The notes beneath the pieces were generated by a model. That model made no database searches, was not told the origin of the DNA, and saw only the letters and a list, made by a program, of their open reading frames with translations. This document shows positions 36,689 to 45,147 of a stretch of 64,000 nucleotides of DNA, one piece after another (within the stretch, counting starts at the first letter, position 1; each line of letters opens with the position of its first letter). This DNA is from Pseudolysinimonas kribbensis (GTDB lineage Bacteria; Actinomycetota; Actinomycetes; Actinomycetales; Microbacteriaceae): the NCBI RefSeq assembly GCF_030161895.1, contig NZ_BSVB01000001.1:3162001-3226000 (forward strand), given 5' to 3'. Position numbers and translations under genes: made by a program.

Positions 36689-38805
36689 TCAGAAGCCGGG
36701 GATGAGGGTGACGACGAGGTCGATGAGCTTGATGCCGATGAACGGGGCGACGAGGCCGCCGAGACCGTAGATCGCCAGGTTGCGGCCGAGGATCGATGCG
36801 GCCGGGCGCGGCCGGTATCCCACCCCCGGAGCGCAAGCGGGATCAGGAAGACGATCACGAGGGCGTTGAAGACGATCGCGCTCAGCACGGCGGACGCCGG
36901 CGAGTGCAGGTGCATGACGTTCAGCACGGCGAGGCCCGGGAACACGACGGCGAACATCGCCGGGATGATCGCGAAGTACTTGGCCACGTCGTTGGCGATC
37001 GAGAAGGTGGTGAGCGAGCCGCGGGTGATGAGCAGCTGCTTGCCGATCCGCACAATGTTGATCAGCTTCGTCGGGTCGGAGTCGAGGTCGACCATGTTGC
37101 CCGCCTCCTTCGCGGCCGAGGTGCCGGTGTTCATGGCCACCCCGACGTCCGACTGCGCGAGCGCCGGCGCGTCGTTCGTGCCGTCGCCGGTCATCGCGAC
37201 GAGGTTGCCGCCGGCCTGCTCCTTCTTGATCAGCTCGAGCTTGTCCTCCGGGGTCGCCTCGGCGAGGTAGTCGTCGACGCCGGCCTCGGCGGCGATCGCC
37301 CGGGCGGTCAGGGGGTTGTCGCCCGTGATCATGACCGTGCGGATGCCCATGGCGCGCAGCTCGGAGAAGCGCTCGCGCAGCCCCGTCTTCACGACGTCCT
37401 TGAGATGGACCGCCCCGAGCACGCGGCCCGCGCCTGCGGCGTCCTTGGTGGCTACGACCAGCGGCGTGCCACCGGACTGCGCGATCTTGTCGACGATGTC
37501 CTGCAGACCGGGTGCCGATTCGCCGCCGATCCACGCGGCGATGCTCGACCCGGCACCCTTGCGCACCTCCGAGCCGTCCGCGAGGTCGAGGCCCGACATC
37601 CGGGTCTGGGCGGTGAACGGGACGATCGTGGCGCCCTCGGGAACCGGCACGTGACCGCCGGCCAGGTCGACGATGGAGCTGCCCTCCGGCGTCGGGTCGG
37701 CGAGCGACGACATCAGGGCTGCTTCGGTGAGCACGGCCTGCGAGATGCCGGGCAGTACCACGAACTCGGTCGCTCGCCGGTTGCCGTAGGTGATCGTGCC
37801 GGTCTTGTCGAGCAGCAGGGTGGTCACGTCGCCGGCCGCCTCCACCGCGCGACCCGACATGGCGAGCACGTTGTGCTGGACGAGCCGGTCCATGCCGGCG
37901 ATGCCGATGGCGCTCAGCAGGGCGCCGATCGTGGTCGGGATGAGGCAGACGAGCAGGGCGATGAGCACCACGATGGTGGTCGCGCCGTGCAGGTAATCGG
38001 CCATCGGATTCAGCACGAGCACGACGATGAGGAACACGATCGTGAGGCTCGCGAGCAAGATGTTGAGCGCGATCTCGTTGGGCGTCTTCTGCCGCGCGGC
38101 GCCTTCGACGAGCCTGATCATGCGGTCGACGAAGGTCTCGCCGGGCTTGGACGTGATCCGCACCACGATGCGGTCGGAAAGCACCCGGGTGCCGCCGGTG
38201 ACCGCGCTTCGGTCGCCGCCGTGCTCGCGCACGACCGGAGCGGACTCGCCGGTGATCGCCGACTCGTCGACGCTCGCGATGCCGGCGACGATGTCGCCGT
38301 CACCGGGGATCACCTCGCCGGCGGTGACGATCACGACGTCGCCGAGCCGGAGGTCCGACGAGGCGACGTCCGTCGTCTCGTCGGCCATGGCATCCGGATC
38401 GGCCCCGTCGTAGCGCGGGACGCGGTGGGCGAGCGTCGAGGTGCGCGTCGCGCGCAGCGACCGGGCCTGGGCCTTGCCGCGCCCCTCCGCTATCGACTCG
38501 GCCAGGTTGGCGAACAGGACCGTGATCCACAGCCAGACGGCGATCGCGGCGCTGAAGGTCGGCGGCAGGGGCCGGGCACTCGACACCGGCGCGTGCAGGA
38601 ACGGCTCGGCGATCGCATAGGCGGTGCTGAGCAGGGCGCCGACCTCGACGACGAACATCACCGGATTGCGCCACATGAGCCGCGGGTCGAGCTTGCGGAA
38701 CGCGCCGGGCAGCGCCTGCACGAACTGACCCCACGAGAGCGCGCTTCCGCGGCCCTTCGGAGACGGCGACGACGCGGCGGCGGAGGTCTCGGTGACGACG
38801 GTCAT
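36689..38805 (-). CDS. kdpB: K+-transporting P-type ATPase KdpB (frame broken at 36823-36827)
   Basis: About 705 residues after repair. It is a P-type ATPase subunit: the phosphorylation motif is [13 protein letters not shown], the A-domain loop [11 protein letters not shown], and the hinge [18 protein letters not shown]. It energises K+ uptake through KdpA. The last about 47 residues ([16 protein letters not shown]...VTLIPGF) are in another frame; one more G in the coding-strand GGGGG run fixes it (LALRGVGYRP). ATG 38805 follows the kdpA stop by three bases. Confidence 0.95.
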
Positions 38806-38808
38806 GGC

Positions 38809-40495
38809 TTACTTCAGTCCTTCTGCGAGGGGCCCGAGCGCGAGCACGGGGAAGTAGGTGAGGGCGGTGACGAGCAGCGTGGTACCGATGAGCATCCCGA
38901 TGAAGAGCGGCCGGTGCGTGGGCAGGGTGCCCGCGGTGACCGGCACCCTGTCCTGCTGGGCGAGCGAGCCGGCGAGGGCCAGCACGAAGACGATCGGCAC
39001 GAACCGCCCGAGGAACATGACCACGCCGAGCGCCGAGTTCAGCCACGAGGTGTTCGCCGTGATGCCCGCGAACGCGGAACCGTTGTTGTTCGCGGCCGAG
39101 GTGAACGCGTAGAGCACCTCGCTGAACCCGTGCGTGCCGGGGTTCCCGATCGAGGTCGTCACGAGGTCCGTCTTGACGGCCGGGATCGCGAAGCTCAGCC
39201 CCGTTCCCAGCAGCACCAGAGTCGGTGTCGTCAGGATGTAGAGGCTCGCGAGCTTCATCTGGCGCGGCCCGATCTTCTTGCCCAGGTACTCGGGGTGCGC
39301 CCGACCATGAGGCCGGCGACGAACACCGCGATGATGGCGAGCACCAGGATGCCGTAGAGCCCCGCGCCCACGCCGCCCGGCGCGACCTCCCCGAGCATCA
39401 TGTCCGACAGCGTCACGGCACCCCGAGAGCGGTGTAGCTGTCGTGCATCGAGTTCACGGCGCCGGTCGAGGTCAGCGTCGTCGACGAGGTGAAGATCGTC
39501 GAGGCCGCGATCCCGAACCGGTCCTCCTTGCCCTCCATCGCGCCGCCTGCGAGCTGCGGAGCCGTGCCGGAGGCGCTGATCTCCGCCCAGAACAGCAGCA
39601 CGTTCGAGACGAGCCAGAAGACCCCCATCGTGGCCAGGATCGCCCAGCCCTGCCGCTGATCGCCGACCATCCGGCCGAAGGCGCGGGGCAGGGAGAACGG
39701 GATCAGCAGCAGCAGGAAGATCTCGAACAGGTTCGTCGCGGCGCTCGGGTTCTCGAACGGGTGGGCCGAGTTCGCGTTGTAGAACCCGCCGCCGTTGGTG
39801 CCGAGCTCCTTGATCGCCTCCTGCGAGGCGACCGGACCGCCCGGGATCGTGGCGGTGGCGCCGGTGACGGTCGTGATGTGCTGGAAGCCACCGAGATTCT
39901 GGATCACGCCGCCGGCCATGAGCACGATCGCTGCGACGATCGAGAGCGGCAGCAGGATCCGGAGCGTGCCGCGCGTGAGGTCGACCCAGAAGTTGCCGAT
40001 CGTGCTCGTGCGTCGGTACGAGAACCCGCGCACGAGCGCTACGGCGACGGCGATGCCGACGGCGGCGGAGAGGAAGTTCTGCACCGCGAGGGCGACGAGC
40101 TGCACGGTGTAGCCGAGCGTCGTGTCGGGGGAGTACGACTGCCAGTTCGTGTTCGTCACGAACGAGACCGCCGTGTTGAACGACAGCGCCTCGCCGGGAC
40201 GGCCGAGGCCGAGCGACCACGGCAGCCAGGTCTGCAGGCGTTGGAACACGTAGACGAGCAGGATGCCGACGAGCGAGAACACCAGCACCGAGCGCAGATA
40301 GACGCTCCAGCTCTGCTCGGCGTCGCCGTCGGCGCCGATGATCCGGTAGAAGCCGCGCTCGGCGCGCCAGTGCTTCGTCGTGGTGAAGACGCGCGCGATG
40401 TGATCGCCGAGCGGCACCTGTACGAGCCCGAGCACGACGGCGAGCGTCAGCAGTTGGGCGGCGAACAGCGTCCACTCGGTCCCGGTGGGCACCAT
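38809..40495 (-). CDS. kdpA: K+-transporting ATPase subunit KdpA (frame broken near 39291 and at 39421-39424)
   Basis: About 562 residues after repair, the normal KdpA length. It is the channel-like K+ subunit related to KtrB/TrkH. Selectivity-filter segments are seen at [41 protein letters not shown] and NNNGSAFAG. Two frame breaks, at GGGG and at CCGAG on the coding strand, each need one G ([12 protein letters not shown] and [13 protein letters not shown]). Its ATG overlaps the kdpF stop by one base (TGATG). Confidence 0.95.
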
Positions 40496-40584
40496 CAGAA
40501 CTTCTCCGGTCGCACGAGCGCGGCCACGACGTACCCGATCGCGGCGACCGCCAGCACGGCGGCGACGACGGTCAAGGCGATCAC
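40495..40584 (-). CDS. kdpF: K+-transporting ATPase subunit KdpF
   Basis: A 29-residue membrane peptide, GTG start, reading (V/M)[22 protein letters not shown] and ending VRPEKF. The length, single helix and the final RPEKF are the KdpF hallmark. It stabilises the Kdp complex. Its GTG overlaps the stop of a still smaller ORF upstream (GTGA), and its stop overlaps the kdpA start. Confidence 0.9.
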   Translation of the reverse strand: MIALTVVAAVLAVAAIGYVVAALVRPEKF

Positions 40585-40664
40585 AGCCTCTCGATCCCCG
40601 TGGCCACCAGGGTCACGAGAGCGGTCAGCGCGAGGATCGCCAGGACGTAGATGATATCGAGCAC
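40581..40664 (-). CDS. 27-residue membrane peptide preceding kdpF
   Basis: GTG 40664 opens a 27-residue single-helix peptide ([22 protein letters not shown], ending IERL). It overlaps kdpF by four bases (GTGA) and is the first frame of the kdp transcript. I believe similar short peptides ending in an acidic-basic E(K/R)L tail occur at this spot in other actinobacterial kdp operons, but I cannot check this. It may be a further small subunit of Kdp, or a leader peptide. Too short for most gene finders. Confidence 0.65.
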   Translation of the reverse strand: MLDIIYVLAILALTALVTLVATGIERL

Positions 40665-40702
40665 GCCACGAGTGAACGCCCGCGCACCGGCGGCCAGATC
40701 GA

Positions 40703-40754
40703 TCCTGACGGGATCCTCACGGCCCGGCGACGGGTCCTGACGGTTTCCTGATCA
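40703..40754 (-). promoter_or_regulatory. Phased direct repeats upstream of kdp, candidate KdpE boxes
   Basis: Four copies of a 9-base element begin at 40703 (TCCTGACGG), 40714 (TCCTCACGG), 40735 (TCCTGACGG) and 40746 (TCCTGATCA), so spacings are 11, 21 and 11 bases, about whole turns of the helix. Such tandem repeats are the usual form of OmpR-family binding sites. They lie 39-90 bases before the first ORF of the kdp transcript. Confidence 0.6.
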
Positions 40755-41516
40755 GTGCCGTGCGTCGCTCAGATCGCCGGCCAGCGCGGCCGCGCCGAGG
40801 ATGCCGGCGTTGTTCAGGTGCACGGCCGGAACGATCTCGGGACGCAGCTTGAGCAGCGGCAGGAACTCGTGCGCGTTCTTCGAGACGCCGCCGCCCACGA
40901 TCAGCAGGTCCGGCCAGAGCAGCGCGTCGAGCACGTCGTAGTAGCGCTGCAGGCGCTTGGCCCAGTGCTTCCAGTCGAGGTCGTCGCGCTCCATCGCCGA
41001 GTACGCCGCCCGCTTCTCGGCGTCGTGCCCGTCCACCTCGAGGTGGCCGAGCTCGCTGTTGGGCACGAGCTGGCCGTTCCACAGGACGGCGCTGCCGATC
41101 CCCGTGCCGAGGGTGGTGAGGATCACGAGACCGTCGCGGCCCTTCGCGGCGCCGTAGCGCACCTCGGCGACCCCCGCCGCGTCCGCGTCGTTGACGAACA
41201 GGATGTCGCGGTGCAGCGACGCCTCGAACCGCTTCTCGGCGGCGAGGCCGATCCACTTCTTGGAGACGTTGGCGGCCGACATGGTCACTCCGTGCAGCAC
41301 GACGGCGGGGAAGCAGACGCCGATCGGGGTTTCCTTCGCGACCTCGCCGAACCCGTCGACCATCTCCGCAACGGCGGCGACGATGTCGTCGGGCTCACCG
41401 CCCTTCGGCGTGGGCACCTTCACGCGGTCGGTCACGAGCTCGCCGGCGTCGAGGTCGACCACCGCCCCCTTGATGCCCGTTCCGCCGATGTCGATGCCGA
41501 TCGCCCTGGTCGTCAT
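40752..41516 (-). CDS. ppgK: Polyphosphate glucokinase
   Basis: A 254-residue ROK-family kinase that makes glucose-6-phosphate using polyphosphate or ATP. It has IGIDIGGTGIKGAVVD, FPAVVLHG, NDADAAGVAE, LGTGIGSAV and the PpgK-typical LVPNSELGHLEV, in place of the zinc-binding ROK signature. It ends just before the kdp regulatory repeats and diverges from the FGD gene, whose substrate it produces. Confidence 0.93.
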   Translation of the reverse strand: MTTRAIGIDIGGTGIKGAVVDLDAGELVTDRVKVPTPKGGEPDDIVAAVAEMVDGFGEVAKETPIGVCFPAVVLHGVTMSAANVSKKWIGLAAEKRFEASLHRDILFVNDADAAGVAEVRYGAAKGRDGLVILTTLGTGIGSAVLWNGQLVPNSELGHLEVDGHDAEKRAAYSAMERDDLDWKHWAKRLQRYYDVLDALLWPDLLIVGGGVSKNAHEFLPLLKLRPEIVPAVHLNNAGILGAAALAGDLSDARH

Positions 41517-41559
41517 GGCTCCATCCTGGCAGCGCCCTCACCGCGGGGCGACCGAGCTA

Positions 41560-41574
41560 TGTATATTGTAGCCA
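41560..41574. promoter_or_regulatory. Candidate GntR operator upstream of the FGD gene
   Basis: TGTATATTGTAGCCA matches 12 of 15 bases of the perfect palindromic site upstream of the hydrolase gene (TGGATACAGTAGCCA, 44158-44172). It ends 31 bases before the GTG start, and TATATT (41562-41567) inside it could be the -10 element. Confidence 0.6.
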
Positions 41575-41604
41575 AAAGACGATTTAGGTCACCCAGGAGG
41601 CGGC

Positions 41605-42603
41605 GTGCTCAAGCTCGGATACAAGGCATCGGCAGAACAGTTCGGGCCCTCCGAGCTGTTGCGGTACGGCGTGCTGGCGGAGCAGAACGGGTTCAATTCG
41701 GTCTTCACCAGCGACCATCTCCAGCCCTGGCGGCACGACGGCGGGCACGCGCCCGCGGCGCTGCCCTGGCTGGGCGCGCTCGGCGCATCGACCGAGCGGA
41801 TCATCCTGGGCACCAGTGTGCTCACCCCGACCTATCGGTACCACCCGGGCGTCATCGCTCAGGCGTTCGCCACCCTCGGATGCCTGTACCCGGGCCGCGT
41901 GGTCCTCGGCGTCGGCTCCGGAGAGGCGATGAACGAGAAGCCGCTCGGCATCGAGTGGCCGGAGCAGAAGGAGCGCTTCGCACGACTCAAGGAGTCGGTG
42001 GAGCTCATCCAGACCCTGTGGACGCAGGAGCGTGTGGACTATCAGGGCACCTACTACAGCGTGGAGCGCGCGACGATCTACGACCGGCCCGAGACGCCGG
42101 TTCCGATCTACATCGCCGGTGCCGGCCCCGCGGCCACCCGCCTCGCCGGTCGCGTGGCGCAGGGCTGGATCACGACGAGCGGCAAGGGGCGGGAGTTGTA
42201 TGTCGACACGCTCATCCCGGCGCTGGAGGACGGCATCGGAAAGGCCGGCCGCGCAGACGCCGACGTCGACCGCCTGCTCGAGGTCAAGGTGTCGTTCGAC
42301 CACGACCGGCAGAAGGCGCTCGAGGCGACGCAGTTCTGGGGCGCCCTGGCGCTGAAGCCGGAGGAGAAGACCGGCGTCGAGGACCCGGTGGAGATGCAGC
42401 GCCTCGCCGACGCGCTGCCGGTCGAACGGACCGCGAGCCGCTTCATCGTCTCGACCGATGTCGAGGAGCACGTCGCCCGCATCCGGGAGTACGTCGACAT
42501 GGGCTTCACCCACCTCGTGTTCCACGCTCCCGGTCCCGATCAGGAGCGATTCCTCAAGCTCTACGGCGACGAGGTGCTTCCGGCCCTGCGGCAGCTCGGA
42601 TGA
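41605..42603 (+). CDS. fgd: F420-dependent glucose-6-phosphate dehydrogenase (FGD1-like)
   Basis: A 332-residue LLM-family protein very like mycobacterial FGD1: it opens LKLGYKASAEQFGPSEL and has TSDHLQPWRHDGGHAP (His38 and Trp42, matching the catalytic His40/Trp44), GVGSGEAMNE (Glu), TSGKG (Lys), KPEEKTGVEDP (Lys) and ASRFIVS (Arg). The last three correspond to the residues that hold the phosphate of glucose-6-phosphate, so true FGD activity, not only a related reductase, is likely. It regenerates F420H2. GTG start with AGGAGG nearby. It is the first gene of a unit with a class II aldolase and a GntR regulator. Confidence 0.85.
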   Translation: MLKLGYKASAEQFGPSELLRYGVLAEQNGFNSVFTSDHLQPWRHDGGHAPAALPWLGALGASTERIILGTSVLTPTYRYHPGVIAQAFATLGCLYPGRVVLGVGSGEAMNEKPLGIEWPEQKERFARLKESVELIQTLWTQERVDYQGTYYSVERATIYDRPETPVPIYIAGAGPAATRLAGRVAQGWITTSGKGRELYVDTLIPALEDGIGKAGRADADVDRLLEVKVSFDHDRQKALEATQFWGALALKPEEKTGVEDPVEMQRLADALPVERTASRFIVSTDVEEHVARIREYVDMGFTHLVFHAPGPDQERFLKLYGDEVLPALRQLG

Positions 42604-43310
42604 GCACCCCGGCGGTCGAGCAGCAGCTGCGCCGTGACCTCGTCACGTGCACGCGTCTGCTGGTCTACACCGGCGTCCTCGACTACAGCGGCCATGTGAG
42701 CGCGCGGATCCCCGGCACCGACGAGGTGCTCATCCAGCCGCGCGACGCGAGCCGGGCCGCCATCACGCCGGACGACCTGCTCGTCATCGACCTGGAGGGC
42801 GAGCTCGTGCGCGGGGAGGGCATCCCCGTCGCCGAGGCCGCCATCCACACCGGCGTGTACCGTGCCCGCCCGGATGTCTCGGTGATCTGCCACGGGCATC
42901 CATCGCTCTCGACCACCTTCACGATGACCGACCGCGCCATGCTGCCGATGCGGCACTTCGCCTACAAGTTCCCCGACGGGCTGGCCGTCCACCCCGACAC
43001 CCGGCACATCCGGACGAGGCAGCAGGGCGACGCCGTCGCGGCGACGCTCGGCGATGCGGGCGCGTGCATGCTCCGCTCGCACGGCACCGTGGTGGTCGGC
43101 GATCGGTTCGACGTGCTCTTCATGGACTGCGTCGACCTCGAGGAGAACGCGCGTACCCAGCTCGCGGCGACCCAGCTGGGCGGGGAGCAGCGGCCGCTGA
43201 CGCCCGATGAGATCGACGAGATCGCCGAGAGCTACGGCGGACTGGGGCACCGCCCCGGCAAGATGTGGGAGCACTACGTCCACCGCGCTACCGTGGCGGG
43301 CTACCTGTAG
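42600..43310 (+). CDS. Class II aldolase/adducin family protein
   Basis: A 236-residue protein with the zinc-binding signature of class II aldolases: GHVSARIPG near residue 30, ICHGHPSLSTTF (two His) near 95-100 and MLRSHGTVVVG (His) near 155. Family members split or decarboxylate hydroxy-acids or sugar phosphates. Its ATG overlaps the FGD stop (ATGA). In this cluster it could act on a carbon fragment released after ring opening; that is inference. Confidence 0.83.
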   Translation: MSTPAVEQQLRRDLVTCTRLLVYTGVLDYSGHVSARIPGTDEVLIQPRDASRAAITPDDLLVIDLEGELVRGEGIPVAEAAIHTGVYRARPDVSVICHGHPSLSTTFTMTDRAMLPMRHFAYKFPDGLAVHPDTRHIRTRQQGDAVAATLGDAGACMLRSHGTVVVGDRFDVLFMDCVDLEENARTQLAATQLGGEQRPLTPDEIDEIAESYGGLGHRPGKMWEHYVHRATVAGYL

Positions 43311-43319
43311 GAGGCGACG

Positions 43320-44020
43320 ATGGCGACGACGGCACAGCGCGGAACGGTCCACCTCGAGGAGGTGGCCGCTCGGCTCACCAACGGCTACAAGACCATCGGC
43401 GAGATGGTCTACGAGGTGATCCGGGAGTCGATCGTGTCCGGCGCCTTCGCGCCGGGAGAGCGACTGCGACAGGAGGCGATCGCGACCGCGATCGGCGTCT
43501 CCCGCATCCCGGTGCGTTCGGCGCTCATGCAGCTGGAGTCGGAGGGTCTCGTCGACTTCCATCCGCGCCGCGGGGCGGTCGTGCGATCCTCTCGATCGCG
43601 CAGCTGCACGAGATCTTCGAGCTGCGGGAGCTGCTCGAGCCGTTCGCGATCGGCAAGTCGATCGCGACGATGACGCCCGAGCGTGCGGCGCGGCTGCGAT
43701 CGCTCGCGAAGCAGCTGGACAAAGGGCACGAGGGCTCGGAGTTCCTCGAGATCCGGATCGCCTTCTACCGCGAGCTCTACGACCACGAGAACAATCCGCA
43801 ATTGGTCAAGATGATCGAGGAGCTGCGCTCCGCGGTCGGGCGCTACCTGCTCGGGTGGCGCGTCGCGGTCGGTGCGGGGCGCAATCACTCCGACCTCGCG
43901 GAGACCGTCCTCGCCGGCGACGTGAAGGGCGCGAGCACCCTCGTCCGGCAGCACCTCGATCAGGTGCGGGACGGCCTCGAGGAGATCATGGCGAAGGACG
44001 TCGTCACCCAGGAGGCCTGA
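43320..44020 (+). CDS. GntR-family regulator, FadR/FCD type (frame broken near 43584)
   Basis: About 233 residues after repair. The wHTH reads IRESIVSGAFAPGERLRQEAIATAIGVSRIPVRSALMQLESEGLV, and the C-terminal FCD domain has FELRELLEPFAI and ENNPQLVKMIEELRS with metal-ligand type acidic/His positions. One base (G) is missing at GTGCGATCC. It starts nine bases after the aldolase stop with GGAGGCGACG. The probable operators are two TGGnTACnGTAnCCA-type palindromes, one before each transcription unit of the cluster. Confidence 0.85.
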
Positions 44021-44034
44021 CCGGGGCAGTTCTC

Positions 44035-44055
44035 CGGCCCGCTCGTCGCGGGCCG
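44035..44055 (+). terminator. Hairpin after the GntR gene
   Basis: CGGCCCGC (44035-44042) pairs with GCGGGCCG (44048-44055) around TCGTC, beginning 15 bases after the stop codon. The tail is only GTTCC, so this is a GC-rich stem of moderate terminator quality. Confidence 0.45.
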
Positions 44056-44157
44056 TTCCGGCGCGCCCGGACGGGAGGGCGTGCATGTTTCCGACGCGTA
44101 AAAGTCGCGGCCCGGTGCTTGATCTGGGGCGCCGAAGTTCGCTACGTTTCTGCACAT

Positions 44158-44172
44158 TGGATACAGTAGCCA
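44158..44172. promoter_or_regulatory. Palindromic GntR operator before the second catabolic unit
   Basis: TGGATACAGTAGCCA is symmetric at every position of the pattern TGGnTACnGTAnCCA. It lies 28 bases before the GTG at 44201, the same distance as the related site before fgd. A FadR/FCD-type GntR gene lies between the two sites. Confidence 0.68.
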
Positions 44173-44200
44173 GCAACACGCCGGCCGATGGAGACGACGA

Positions 44201-45147
44201 GTGCGAACCGAGAACGTGACCTTCTACAGCGAGGGTGACCGCATCAGCGCCATCTGGCGCACCCCCGACACGGTCGACGGGCCGGTGCGTGCGATCGTCC
44301 AGGGGCCCGGATGGCTGGGCCTGAAGGACGCCAAGCTCTACGTCCGCTACCACGAGGCACTCACCGCCGCGGGGTTCGGCGTGCTCGTCTTCGACTACCG
44401 GGGTTCGGCGACTCGGAGGGCGACCAGGGCATCCTGTCGCCCGCCGACCAGCTCACCGATCTGCGCAACTCGGTCACCTACCTGACGACCCGCGACGACG
44501 TGATCGCGGATGCCATCGGCTGCTTCGGCACCGGGGGCACCGGCGGCGGCAACGCGGTCCTGCTGGCGGGCGTCGACCCGCGGATCCGCGCCGTCGTCAG
44601 CCAGGTGCCCGTCGCCGACGGCCGCGACTGGCTGCACCGCATGCGCCAGGAGCACGAGTGGATCGCCTACCTGAGCGCTCTCGAGGAGGACGCGAAGCTG
44701 CGCGTCACCACCGGGCGCGGGCGCACGGTGCACCCGCGCGAGGAGATCATGATCCCGACGCCGGAGCGCAAGACGACGACCATCAAGGCGGACGTCGACG
44801 AGCGGATCCCGACCGCCATCTCCCTCGCATCCGCCGAGCAGATCCTCGAATACCGCCCGATCGACGCGGCCGATGGCCTCCTGACCCCGCTCATGGTGAT
44901 CGGCGTCGAGGCCGACGCGACCACGCCCACCGACCACGCCGAGGCGCTCTACGAGGTCGCGGCGGGCCCGAAGGCGCTCATCATGCAGCGCAAGACCTCG
45001 CACTACGCCGCCTACGACCGCTACTGGACCGAGGTCACGCCCCGGATCGTGCAGTGGTTCGACCGCTACGTGCGCCCCGCCGACGTCCGGGTGGAGTCCT
45101 CCGCCGGATCGGCATCCATCGAGAACCTGGAGGTTGCTGCCCGATGA
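44201..45147 (+). CDS. Alpha/beta hydrolase with an atypical nucleophile elbow (frame broken at 44400-44403)
   Basis: About 315 residues after repair. It has the alpha/beta hydrolase core: GPGWLGLKDAKLY, VLVFDYRGFGDSEG, an elbow at residues 107-117, VIGVEADATTP (acid) and TSHYAAY (His). The elbow reads GCFGTGGTGGG and has no Ser where GxSxG is expected; Thr111 or Thr114 would have to replace it. The middle has a charged insertion (GRTVHPREEIMIPTPERKTTTIK). One G is missing from the GGGG run. It starts the second transcription unit and overlaps the amidohydrolase start (ATGA). The substrate is unknown. Confidence 0.8.

Noticed and set aside
36796..39357. An 853-codon plus-strand frame opposite kdpB and kdpA
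   Set aside because: Antisense shadow of P-type ATPase and KdpA sequence; composition and lack of motifs argue against a gene.
43320..44020. A short, independent GntR protein ending at 43673
   Set aside because: The N-terminal HTH would lack its FCD domain, which continues in another frame after a one-base repair near 43584.
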